Shown here in pieces: positions 45,239-52,881 of a stretch of 64,000 bases of DNA. This DNA is from Paenibacillus sp. FSL K6-1330. GTDB taxonomy: Bacteria; Bacillota; Bacilli; Paenibacillales; Paenibacillaceae. The notes beneath the pieces are model-generated. The model made no database searches. It saw nothing but the letters and a program-made list of their open reading frames with translations, and was not told the origin of the DNA. The position numbers and the translations under genes are program-made. The stretch spans positions 6,506,501 to 6,570,500 of the forward strand of contig NZ_CP150269.1 in NCBI RefSeq assembly GCF_037976825.1, in the 5' to 3' direction. How positions within the stretch are numbered: position 1 is the stretch's first letter; each line of letters starts with the position of its first letter.

Positions 45239-46051
45239 TTAATTTGCAGATAAACTGCGATGCGCGGAATGTCTTGTCGGACCTACGAATTCATTCAGCG
45301 GGAAGCCATTGGAGATGGCTTGGGTAATGAATGCCTTCGCTTGCTGTACCGACTCGCGAACGGTCAAGCCTTTAGCAAGATTAGCTGTAATGGAAGCGGA
45401 TGACGTGCAGCCTGCGCCATGGGTGTACTTCGTTACGATCGTATCAGCCTCGAACCATTCAAAGCTGTTTCCGTCATAGAGCAGGTCCATCGCTTTGCCT
45501 TCGCGGATCTTGCCTCTATCTTTAATCAGCACATTCTTCGCGCCGCGCTCATGAATAATGGCCGCAGCCTCCTGCATTTGATCCAGTGTTGTAATCGGGC
45601 CGGACTTAGCCAGTTGGGACGCCTCGAACAGATTTGGTGTTACCAGATCGGCGCGCGGGAGAAGGAACTCCAGCATCGCTTCCGTATTTTCCGGCTGCAG
45701 CACTTCATCCGTGCCTTTGCAGACCATCACCGGATCGATGACAATTCGTTCCAGATTATAGCGGTCGATATACTGGGACACAAGCTCGATGATCTCTACG
45801 GATCCGAGCATGCCGGTCTTCATGGCGTCGATGCCAATGCCCTCGAGGACGGTTTTCAGCTGCGTTTCTACAATATCTAGCGCCACCGGGAAAACCTGAT
45901 GGTCCCATGTCTTTGGTTCCATGCAGACAATCGTGGTAAGTGCGGTCATACCGTATACGTCAAATTCCTGAAACGTCTTCAGGTCAGCCTGGATGCCAGC
46001 GCCGCCACTCGTATCGGAGCCCGCTACTGTTAGTGCTTTTCGTATCGTCAT
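45239..46051 (-). CDS. pdxK: Pyridoxal/pyridoxine kinase of the ThiD-like PdxK type
   Basis: The 270-residue protein is a ribokinase-fold vitamin kinase. Visible motifs are AGSDTSGGAGIQADLKTF near the N-terminus, MKTGML, VIDPVMVCKGTDEVL and the anion-hole segment YTHGAGCTSSASITA. From memory its order of motifs matches the Bacillus subtilis PdxK (formerly ThiD2) more closely than true ThiD; both phosphorylate 4-amino-5-hydroxymethyl-pyrimidine-like or pyridoxine substrates. It makes pyridoxal phosphate by salvage. It is a single-gene unit with a good promoter at 46089-46117. Confidence 0.9.
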   Translation of the reverse strand: MTIRKALTVAGSDTSGGAGIQADLKTFQEFDVYGMTALTTIVCMEPKTWDHQVFPVALDIVETQLKTVLEGIGIDAMKTGMLGSVEIIELVSQYIDRYNLERIVIDPVMVCKGTDEVLQPENTEAMLEFLLPRADLVTPNLFEASQLAKSGPITTLDQMQEAAAIIHERGAKNVLIKDRGKIREGKAMDLLYDGNSFEWFEADTIVTKYTHGAGCTSSASITANLAKGLTVRESVQQAKAFITQAISNGFPLNEFVGPTRHSAHRSLSAN

Positions 46052-46088
46052 GTTCCATGTTCCCTTCGCTTGTAAAGTGATTACTCTA

Positions 46089-46117
46089 TTATAAGAAAAA
46101 CTGGGATTGGCGTCTAT
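46089..46117 (-). promoter_or_regulatory. Sigma-A promoter of pdxK
   Basis: On the minus strand TAGACG (-35, 46117-46112) and TATAAT (-10, 46094-46089) are spaced by 17 bases. The -10 lies 38 bases before the ATG. The -35 matches TTGACA at four of six positions. Confidence 0.6.
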
Positions 46118-46181
46118 TCATTGATCGCGTATTCGCAGATGTCGAATCGTAGTCTATTCAAAGACGAATTCTGAGAGCTGA

Positions 46182-46259
46182 TGCAACACTCCGCATGCGG
46201 AGTGTCCTTCCGATCACTGTTGCAACACTCCGCATGCGGATTGTCCTTCCGATCGCTGT
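46182..46259 (+). repeat. Tandem 39-bp units, duplicated left end of the structured repeat
   Basis: Two adjacent 39-bp units (46182-46220 and 46221-46259) differ at only a few positions. The first contains the perfect palindrome CACTCCGCATGCGGAGTG (46188-46205). Each unit equals the left end of repeat copy A, so the element's left end was duplicated. Confidence 0.8.
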
Positions 46260-46375
46260 TGCCCCCAGATTTCCCTTGAATCACGATTTATATCGTTGAA
46301 ATCCGGGGGCAAAGGCGAACGCTGCGCTTCTACAGAACAATTCCGCCTGCTCCGTTGGAGCATTTCTTTTAAGCC
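46228..46375 (+). repeat. Structured palindromic repeat element, copy A
   Basis: The 148-bp element has outer arms CGGATTGT (46238-46245 region) and ACAATTCCG and an inner imperfect stem CCCCCAGATTTC/GAAATCCGGGGG. It ends in a TGCTCC-GTT-GGAGCA hairpin and a T-rich tail. It is about 90 percent identical by eye to copy B 209 bases downstream and shares conserved blocks with copy X at 28972. It lies between pdxK and the methionine aminopeptidase gene, which diverge from or follow it without overlap. Confidence 0.8.
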
Positions 46376-46436
46376 CTTAAAGAGAAATTCACTTGCGATT
46401 ATTCTCAGATGACCAATTCTGCATGATACCTCATCT

Positions 46437-46585
46437 CTCCGAATGCGGATTGTCCTTCCGATCGCTGTTGCCCCCAGATTTCCCTTGAATCACGATTTAT
46501 ATCGTTGAAATCCGGGGGTAAAGGCGACCACTTTCGTTTCTCCAGAACAATTCCGCCTGCTCCGTTGGAGCATTTCTTTTAAGCC
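46437..46585 (+). repeat. Structured palindromic repeat element, copy B
   Basis: The 149-bp copy repeats the blocks of copy A in the same orientation: TTGTCCTTCCGATCGCTGTT, the CCCCCAGATTTC/GAAATCCGGGGG stem and the TGCTCC-GTT-GGAGCA end hairpin. The main divergence is a 25-base stretch after the inner stem. The short spacer 46376-46436 between A and B is unrelated AT-richer sequence. Confidence 0.8.
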
Positions 46586-46656
46586 ATGAATAGAGCTTTA
46601 TAGCTTATACCGTCCGACGGCTCCATAGGGAGCGTTAGCCCCTACGGAGTCGCATC

Positions 46657-47403
46657 TTATTGTTCCGTCAGAATCACTGGGCCATCCTTTGTGATGGCGA
46701 GCGTATGCTCATACTGCGCGGACCATTTGCCATCTACCGTTCTCGCGGTCCATCCGTCTGAATCGATCTTGCATTGATATGTGCCAAGATTCAGCATCGG
46801 TTCAATGGTGATGACCATGCCCTCTTTAAGTCGTGTCCCGCGATTAGGTGGGCCGTAATGGGGTACTTGCGGCTCCTCATGCATATTTTCGCCGATGGCA
46901 TGCCCCACGAAGTGGCGGACGACCGATAAATTTTGGGATTCCGCATAGGTTTGAATCGCATGGGAGATGTCTCCGATTCGATTGCCGATCACCGCTTGCT
47001 CAATGCCGAGATACAGGGATTTCTTCGTTACATCCAGCAGATGCTGCGCTTCCTCGGACACGTTTCCAACCGGATAGGACCAAGCAGAATCGGCGAGCCA
47101 GCCATCATACTTCACCACCATATCAATGGTAACGATATCCCCGTCCTTCAATGGCTCATGGCTCGGAAAACCATGGCAAATTACGTCATTAACCGATGCG
47201 CATGTGGCAAAGGGATATCCGTGATACCCCTTCTGCTCCGGTGTCGCGCCGCGCTCTGCCAGAAACCGCTCGACAAATTGATCAATCTCCAGTGTTGTCA
47301 CGCCCGGTTTGATCATCTTGGCAATCTGCCGGTGGCATTCGGCGAGAATGTCCCCCGCTTTATTCATCTTGGCGATTTGTTCTTGTGTTTTGAGGATTAT
47401 CAA
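46657..47403 (-). CDS. map: Methionine aminopeptidase, type I
   Basis: The 248-residue protein removes the initiator methionine from new proteins. The metal ligands of the pita-bread fold are in place: Asp in VTIDMVVKYDG, Asp in LADSAWS, His in VGHAIGENMHEEP, Glu in ITIEPML and Glu in QYEHTLAIT. The start is a TTG at 47403 supported by AAGGAGTGAGCAGGA. It stands apart from the ribosomal-protein operon, where Firmicutes usually keep a first map copy, so this is probably a second paralogue. A hairpin with T tract lies 46 bases upstream. Downstream (46622-46650) a CTCCGTAGGG/CCCTATGGAG hairpin without T tract may end the mRNA. Confidence 0.93.
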   Translation of the reverse strand: MIILKTQEQIAKMNKAGDILAECHRQIAKMIKPGVTTLEIDQFVERFLAERGATPEQKGYHGYPFATCASVNDVICHGFPSHEPLKDGDIVTIDMVVKYDGWLADSAWSYPVGNVSEEAQHLLDVTKKSLYLGIEQAVIGNRIGDISHAIQTYAESQNLSVVRHFVGHAIGENMHEEPQVPHYGPPNRGTRLKEGMVITIEPMLNLGTYQCKIDSDGWTARTVDGKWSAQYEHTLAITKDGPVILTEQ

Positions 47404-47448
47404 TCCTGCTCACTCCTTCTCATATGGCTGTTATCTCCTATTCAAATC

Positions 47449-47520
47449 AAAAAGCCTTAGCTGACCGAAGATTCTTGAAGACAGGCACCTGCCTCTCCTC
47501 ACTCCCCGGCCAATAAGGCT
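47449..47520 (-). promoter_or_regulatory. Long leader hairpin with T tract upstream of map
   Basis: On the minus strand AGCCTTA (47520-47514) pairs with TAAGGCT, extended by TGGCC/GGTCA. The stem encloses a second hairpin (GAGGCA...TGTCTTC) and is followed by five T. It ends 46 bases before the map start codon. It looks like a terminator or attenuator read before map. It matches no riboswitch class that I can name. Confidence 0.45.
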
Positions 47521-48062
47521 GATTCACAAATCACAAGGTGTATCTGCTTTTTCTTCTTGTCTTGTATCCAAAAAAAGAAAAGCGAAAAGCGCCCTACCTC
47601 ATCTTATTCTACTCCTAAGCCAAGGGAACCTCAATCATTTCCGTTAGGAATGTCTTCCTTCTGTTTATACGCGGGCGGGCACCGGAACGGTAGCGTATGC
47701 TTGCTGTATCCTCGGAGGCAGCTTCAGCTCGGCTGTAACCCAGAAAGTCATATGACTCTCCATAACCATAAACAGAATCAGGGCAGGCAGCATTTTATCT
47801 AACTTCGAACTTCATTTATTCAATGACAATCGTTTCTCCTCGTATCATAAATTATAATGTAAGGTTGCGCAGAAACGATAATTTTACACGCGAGATCACA
47901 ATTCCTCTCTTTTTTCCTATATTCATTATTCGCCGTCCATGCCCCCGATATTCGTGAGGCCGGGTTCCGGCAGCGTCAGAGCAAGGGCAATGGCAGCCAA
48001 AATCACCTCAACCGCAATATCGCAAGCTCTACCATACATACGTATCAAAAGACCAAAGGAAA
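47521..48062 (-). other. Long intergenic stretch with two weak minus-strand small ORFs
   Basis: No well-supported gene is present. On the minus strand 48039-47926 could encode a 37-residue hydrophobic peptide (start MYGRACDIAVEVILAA) without a ribosome site. 47793-47665 could encode 42 residues (start MLPALILFMVME). Just before the latter, a GAGGAG site precedes a TTG followed by only four more codons, and a TATAAT box lies slightly upstream near 47855. These may be remnants of a lost gene or leader peptides for the hairpin at 47449-47520. Confidence 0.2.
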
Positions 48063-48099
48063 CAAAAAAACTTTACCCCGACAATCGGCGATAAAGTTT
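48063..48099 (-). terminator. Terminator of the secreted TIMP-like protein gene
   Basis: On the minus strand AAACTTTATCGCCGATT pairs imperfectly with the following TCGGGGTAAAGTTT (outer 8-bp arms AAACTTTA/TAAAGTTT), and a run of T follows. It lies about 45 bases after the stop codon. Confidence 0.8.
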
Positions 48100-48142
48100 C
48101 AACTCAGAAATAGGTTACAGGAGTATACATTTTACATTCCCT

Positions 48143-48769
48143 TTATTTTTCTCTTTTCTTCCTCCAAAAATAAAGCCATACCCCCGCTGCCAGCAGCACT
48201 ACTGCAACTCCCCCCAAGACGGGCTTCAGTAAGAATGGAGATTGTCCTGAATTCTGACCTTCACCTGAAGGCACGCCCTCGGCAAACGTATCGGGCCCTG
48301 ATCCCCGAGCAGATGCATCTTCCGGAGGGTATCCATCTCCAAGCTCGGTTAACTCTTTGCCTGCGGTGGAGAGGAGCTTCGTACCATCACACATCCCTGT
48401 TCTCAGCTGACCCGATTCTACAGATGCGAACACCAGGAATTCGCTCCCTACGGCAAATTGATCATAACCGCAGCTGGCTGATGACATAGCTGTTGTAAGC
48501 TCCGTCATCCCGGCCAATTCGCCCTTCCATACTTCCGTTACCTCTAACATAACATGAACCGGATCTGCGGATGACATCACCAGCTTGGGCTTCGGGCCAA
48601 CCAGCTTGGTCACTTTGCCTGCAAATATCGCTGCACTCCGTTCCAAGCTCTCCTCAACCGTAGGCGGTCCTGCACAAGAACAGGCAAATACGTTGGCTGG
48701 TTTGACCGTGTACAGACTCACGAGCAGCAGCAAGCAGCTAAGCAGGATCATAACCATGGATTTTCTCAT
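48143..48769 (-). CDS. Secreted, C-terminally anchored protein with TIMP/netrin-like N-terminus
   Basis: The ATG at 48769, 8 bases after GAGGTG, gives 208 residues. A signal peptide of about 29 residues ends in VFA, and the mature protein would begin Cys-Ser-Cys. This free N-terminal Cys-x-Cys followed by an OB-like domain (about residues 30-135: AIFAGKVTKLV, VMLEVTEVWKGE, GSEFLVFAS) is the pattern of the tissue-inhibitor-of-metalloprotease/NTR-like proteins found in many Gram-positive bacteria. A Gly/Ser/Pro-rich stalk and a C-terminal membrane segment with a KKREK tail keep it at the cell surface. The function is unknown. Confidence 0.82.
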   Translation of the reverse strand: MRKSMVMILLSCLLLLVSLYTVKPANVFACSCAGPPTVEESLERSAAIFAGKVTKLVGPKPKLVMSSADPVHVMLEVTEVWKGELAGMTELTTAMSSASCGYDQFAVGSEFLVFASVESGQLRTGMCDGTKLLSTAGKELTELGDGYPPEDASARGSGPDTFAEGVPSGEGQNSGQSPFLLKPVLGGVAVVLLAAGVWLYFWRKKREK

Positions 48770-48937
48770 CAATGAATCACCTCAAACCTTAGACGGCCCC
48801 CTCCCCCAAAATGTTCCAGATGTATCAATATATGCACCGATCTGAGATCCGACCTCCACAAAACGTGGTGAGGCGGCGCTAGACGGCGGTCGATTTAAGG
48901 GGAGAGTCCATCCAGCAAGAGGCTTCATCGACATTCG

Positions 48938-49504
48938 CTATTTACTGGCGATGATCAGATAATGACGCTCTGTAGGATACTCGATGCCTTCCACATGCAG
49001 CCCAGCTTGCTCCAACAAAACCTTCATCACATGCGGATCAACCCGGTTCGGACGGGGAACCCGCTTCTCGGCTGGGTCCTCCTGCCACTCCAGACACAAG
49101 CATCGTCCTCCTGGTCGCAGCACTCTTGCCATCTGGCGGATGGACTCCTCCAGTTGATCGGTGATATGAAGGATCAGGGAAGCGATGACTCGATCCACAG
49201 CTTCATCCTGGAGGGGAAGCTTTTCCAACATGCCTTCCATCACCTTAATATTCGTGAGTCCCTGTTCCTGTGCACGCCCCCGCATCATGTCCAGCATGGC
49301 TGGCTCGGTATCCAGCGCGTAAACCGTGCCTTTCGTTAACTCGGCTGCCGGTATGGAAAAATAGCCGGTACCTGCCCCGATGTCAAGGACATCCACCCCG
49401 CCGCTCACTTGGAGCTTCTCTAGCAGCGAAGATGCCGGTAACTCCTTCTTCCTTTCGGGACTTTCCAATCGGTCTATGAGTGACGGATCAAAGCTCTCTT
49501 TCAT
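48938..49504 (-). CDS. Class I SAM-dependent methyltransferase
   Basis: The ATG at 49504 follows CGAGGAGGAAAG and gives 188 residues; the frame extends slightly upstream without support. Motif I (VLDIGAGTGYFSIPAA) binds S-adenosylmethionine, with the acidic end of strand 2 in VYALDTEPAMLDMMR and motif IV/post-IV in VDRVIASLILHI and LRPGGRCLCLEW. It belongs to the UbiE/Methyltransf_11 type. The methylated substrate cannot be inferred. It is a single gene; the 168 bases after it toward the TIMP-like gene hold nothing recognisable. Confidence 0.9.
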   Translation of the reverse strand: MKESFDPSLIDRLESPERKKELPASSLLEKLQVSGGVDVLDIGAGTGYFSIPAAELTKGTVYALDTEPAMLDMMRGRAQEQGLTNIKVMEGMLEKLPLQDEAVDRVIASLILHITDQLEESIRQMARVLRPGGRCLCLEWQEDPAEKRVPRPNRVDPHVMKVLLEQAGLHVEGIEYPTERHYLIIASK

Positions 49505-49800
49505 GGTATCGCTTTCCTCCTCGCATGATTGCATTTTTGCTTATACGTACTAATGTGAACCCAGTGAGGGAGAACTCCCCTCATCGGTCTACCATACCTT
49601 TGATAGGAAACGATGTAAACCGGTTCGTTGCCTTATATCACTATATCGATCCTTATATCATAGTACTGATAAGATTAATGCAGGTTCGGAACCATTATAT
49701 ATAATAAATGGCCGCAACAGACACCCTGAATTATGATAATCAGGCTAAAAAGGGCATCCCCACGATCATAATGACCATGAAGTTGCCCCAATTTGTACAA

Positions 49801-51201
49801 TTAGTCAGGCTTATCCTCAATCAGCACCTGCTCAGCCAGAAAATCCACAAGATGAACGGCCTCTACGCCATTTTGTTTACCGGCACGCTCGATCCCCCAC
49901 TTCATCTGCAGCAGGCATCCCGGGTTCGAAGTCACGATGACCTTGGCTCCGGTAGCCTCCACATGTTCCATCTTGTGATCCAGAAGCGTGGTCGACATTT
50001 CCGTCTGGGTCAAATTATAAATGCCGGCGGAACCGCAGCATACCTCGGCCCCCTGAAGCTCGCACATCTGTACAGCCGGAAGCAGCTCCATCAGCTGTCG
50101 CGGCTCGCCTTGCACCCTCATCACATTGCGCAAGTGGCAAGAGTCCTGATAGGTGACGGTTATGGCCTCGTTCTGCGGGTTTTCCGCCTGAATCGGCGTA
50201 AGCGGCCGACCGAGGCTGTGCAGCAGCTCGGAGATGTCCTTCACCTGATCTGCAAAACGAATCGCCGCTTGCTGAAGCCGCTCATCCGGTTCTGCATGCA
50301 TCAGATGATCGTATTCCTTCAGTAGTGCGCCACAGCCTCCTGCATTGCTTGCAATGTAATCCACGTCCGCTTCCCCGAAAGCCCATATGTTCTGACCGGC
50401 CAACTGCTTGGCATCGCCCATCTCACCAGCATGCGCATGCAGCGCTCCGCAGCATACCTGCTCCTCCGGAATGACAATTTCGAACCCGGCCTGCCGCAGC
50501 AGCCGTACGGTGTTCACGTTCGTGGATGCAAACATGACATCCATAATGCAGCCACGGAACATCCCGACCCGGCCAACCTTAGCCCCAGCCGCAGGGATAA
50601 CCATTAGCCTTGAACCGCTGTCTGTCGTCTCGCGGCGGTAGGGCAAGCCAGCCTTGCTCCACAGCTCTTCCAGGCCGTCGCCCGTTACGGGAGGCAGCGC
50701 CTTCTCCAGCTGTTGGAGATGGTCGGGAAACAGCTTCATGGCTCCGGAACTGCGCGCAAACTTTTGAAGGCCGGATTTCTGGTAGAACGAAAGCGTCTTG
50801 CCGATCAGCTTTAGTCTTCCGCGATGCGGGAATATCCCTTGCAGGAACGTCTTACGGACGACTCGTACCGGCAGCGAATAAGGCTTCTCGGCCGCAATCG
50901 CCGCCCGGGTCTGCTCGATCAGCTGACCATATTTCACATCGGAAGGACAAGCAGGCTCACAGGCTCTGCAGCCCAGACATAGATCCATCTGGCTCCGAAA
51001 GCTCTCATCCGGCTCCATCAAACCATCCACAACCGCTTTCATAAGCGCAATCCGCCCGCGGGGGGAGGCAGCTTCGAGCCCTGTCTCGAGGAAGGTCGGA
51101 CAGGCGGTCTGGCAAAACCCGCAACGCATACAATTCGTCAATTGATCCTCATCCAGCGTCAACTTTAACGATTGTGCAAGCTTCTCATGGGTTGAACTCA
51201 T
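49801..51201 (-). CDS. glcF: Glycolate oxidase iron-sulfur subunit GlcF
   Basis: The ATG at 51201 after GAGAGGAGG gives 466 residues; the frame runs upstream through the end of glcD without support. Two 4Fe-4S clusters are visible near the N-terminus, CMRCGFCQTACP and CLGCRACEPACP. Two CCG domains follow (EQVCCGALHAHAGE and AEVCCGSAGIYNLTQ), which carry a further iron-sulfur or heterodisulfide-type site. It passes electrons from GlcD to the membrane quinone pool. It lies 16 bases after glcD. The 49505-49800 stretch downstream holds no gene and only a weak 5-bp GGGCA/TGCCC hairpin followed by T residues. Confidence 0.93.
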   Translation of the reverse strand: MSSTHEKLAQSLKLTLDEDQLTNCMRCGFCQTACPTFLETGLEAASPRGRIALMKAVVDGLMEPDESFRSQMDLCLGCRACEPACPSDVKYGQLIEQTRAAIAAEKPYSLPVRVVRKTFLQGIFPHRGRLKLIGKTLSFYQKSGLQKFARSSGAMKLFPDHLQQLEKALPPVTGDGLEELWSKAGLPYRRETTDSGSRLMVIPAAGAKVGRVGMFRGCIMDVMFASTNVNTVRLLRQAGFEIVIPEEQVCCGALHAHAGEMGDAKQLAGQNIWAFGEADVDYIASNAGGCGALLKEYDHLMHAEPDERLQQAAIRFADQVKDISELLHSLGRPLTPIQAENPQNEAITVTYQDSCHLRNVMRVQGEPRQLMELLPAVQMCELQGAEVCCGSAGIYNLTQTEMSTTLLDHKMEHVEATGAKVIVTSNPGCLLQMKWGIERAGKQNGVEAVHLVDFLAEQVLIEDKPD

Positions 51202-51217
51202 GCGCGTTCGCCTCCTC

Positions 51218-52696
51218 TCACGATGTTTCGATCTTCTGATCCTGATCCGAAGCTGAGTCCCGCTCTGTCCGCTCCGCCTGCTCTGTCCGCTCCTGGAAGA
51301 CAATTCGCTTCCGGGTTTCCGCAAACAACTTGCCGGGATTCATGATCTGGTGCGGATCAATCGCATCCTTAATGGATTTCATCATCTTGATGCCGGCTTG
51401 GCCCACCTTCCATTCCAGGTATGGAGCCTTCACGATACCGACGCCATGCTCACCGGTAATGGTGCCCCCCATGGCAATCGCCACCTCAAAGATTTCGGCG
51501 AATGCCTGCTCCACGCGGTGAATCTCTTCCGGGTCACGGGCATCCGTCATCGCGGTCGGATGCAGATTGCCATCCCCAGCATGGCCGAATGTGCAAATCT
51601 GCACGTCGTATTTCTGGGCGATACGCTGAACTTCAAGCACCATGTCCGCAATTTTCGAACGCGGAACCGTCGCGTCCTCCAAGATCGTGGTCGGCCGCAA
51701 TCGGGATAGCGCGGCAAGCGCGCTCCGTCTCGCCTCCATTACCTTCGCACCCTCCTCTGGTGTCTTGGCGATGTTGAGCTGAACCGCGCCAGAAGCGAGA
51801 CATATCTCCTCCAGCTTCTTTAGATCCCGCTCCACATCATCGACATTGCCGTCCTGCTCGATCGCCAGCATCGCTTTGGCGTGAACCGGCAGTCCGATTT
51901 TGGCAAATTCCTCAACCACCTGGAGGGTCGGCTGATCCATGAATTCCAAGGTACACGGGAAAATATGATTCGCTATAATATTCGAAACCGTTCGGGCCGC
52001 CGCGTTAAGATCGTCGTAGACGGCAACCATCGCCTTCCTGTATGAAGGCTTAGGAATCAACTTAACCGTGGCCTCGGTCAGAATGGCTAGCGTACCGCCT
52101 GATCCTACCAACAGTCGGGTCAAATCATACCCTGCCGCGTCCTTCACCAGCTTGCCGCCCGTACGCAGGATGCTGCCATCCGGCAATACGGCTTCCAGGC
52201 CAAGGACATAATCCTTGGTCGTTCCATACTTCAAGCCGCGCAGCCCGCCAGCTCCCAGAGCGATATTACCGCCCATCGTGCAGATAATCATGCTGCTTGG
52301 ATCCGGAGGATAGAACAGCCCTGTCTGTTCAACCGCCAGATGAAACTGCTTTGTATTCAAACCGGTCTGGAAGGTCGCGGTCAGGTTATCGGCATCGATC
52401 TCCAGCAGCTTATTCATTCGGGTCATGACCACAATCAGACCGCCCTGAAGCGGAATGGTCCCTCCGCACAGATTGCTGCCAGCCCCCCGCGTAATAACGG
52501 GTATGCGGTGTTTTGAGCAAATTTTAACGATGTCGGATACTTCCTGCGTGCTTCCAGGAAAGATAACCCCGTCCGGCATCGCTTGATATAGCGGCGTAGC
52601 ATCATAACTGTAAGAGACGAGACTTTCCGGATCGTCCTTGAACCACTTTCCGCCAACCACGGCGGCCAGCTGCTCGCGAATAACAGATTCCAGCAC
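51218..52696 (-). CDS. glcD: Glycolate oxidase FAD-binding subunit GlcD
   Basis: The 492-residue protein has an N-terminal FAD-binding PCMH domain (about 35-215, with TRGAGSNLCGGTIPLQGG and GNIALGAGGLRGLKYGTT). A C-terminal FAD-oxidase domain carries FGHAGDGNLHPTAMTD and ITGEHGVGIVKAPYL. It oxidises glycolate or a related 2-hydroxy acid. Translation starts at a GTG after AGGGGAGGGGG. The C-terminal 30 residues are charged and low in complexity. GlcE, the third subunit in Escherichia coli, is absent here, as is common in Firmicutes. Lactate or other 2-hydroxy acids are possible substrates. Confidence 0.93.
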   Translation of the reverse strand: MLESVIREQLAAVVGGKWFKDDPESLVSYSYDATPLYQAMPDGVIFPGSTQEVSDIVKICSKHRIPVITRGAGSNLCGGTIPLQGGLIVVMTRMNKLLEIDADNLTATFQTGLNTKQFHLAVEQTGLFYPPDPSSMIICTMGGNIALGAGGLRGLKYGTTKDYVLGLEAVLPDGSILRTGGKLVKDAAGYDLTRLLVGSGGTLAILTEATVKLIPKPSYRKAMVAVYDDLNAAARTVSNIIANHIFPCTLEFMDQPTLQVVEEFAKIGLPVHAKAMLAIEQDGNVDDVERDLKKLEEICLASGAVQLNIAKTPEEGAKVMEARRSALAALSRLRPTTILEDATVPRSKIADMVLEVQRIAQKYDVQICTFGHAGDGNLHPTAMTDARDPEEIHRVEQAFAEIFEVAIAMGGTITGEHGVGIVKAPYLEWKVGQAGIKMMKSIKDAIDPHQIMNPGKLFAETRKRIVFQERTEQAERTERDSASDQDQKIETS

Positions 52697-52881
52697 GTTG
52701 TTTCCCCCTCCCCTATACGGGTTTGACTACAACAAAAAATAATCAATTTACTTATCTAATCGCTGTTTAACATTATCTATCCACCATCGCTTGGCATTAC
52801 CGTCCCGCGGTCTTTAATGAACGGTTATGCTCGGGTTTATGTTCGGACTAAGCACAGGTTTATGCACGGTTGCTTCCTCCG

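Noticed and set aside
45239..46051. Annotation of the vitamin kinase as ThiD in a thiamine operon
   Set aside because: It is a single gene with no thi neighbours or THI-box leader, and its motifs fit the PdxK-type ThiD paralogue better.
46182..46585. Repeat cluster as an insertion-sequence remnant
   Set aside because: No transposase fragment, no terminal inverted repeats of a known IS and no target duplication could be seen; the copies are palindromic and about 150 bp.
47557..47802. Plus-strand ORF of 81 codons in the intergenic region before map
   Set aside because: No ribosome site, no domain, low-complexity start and no conserved neighbours.
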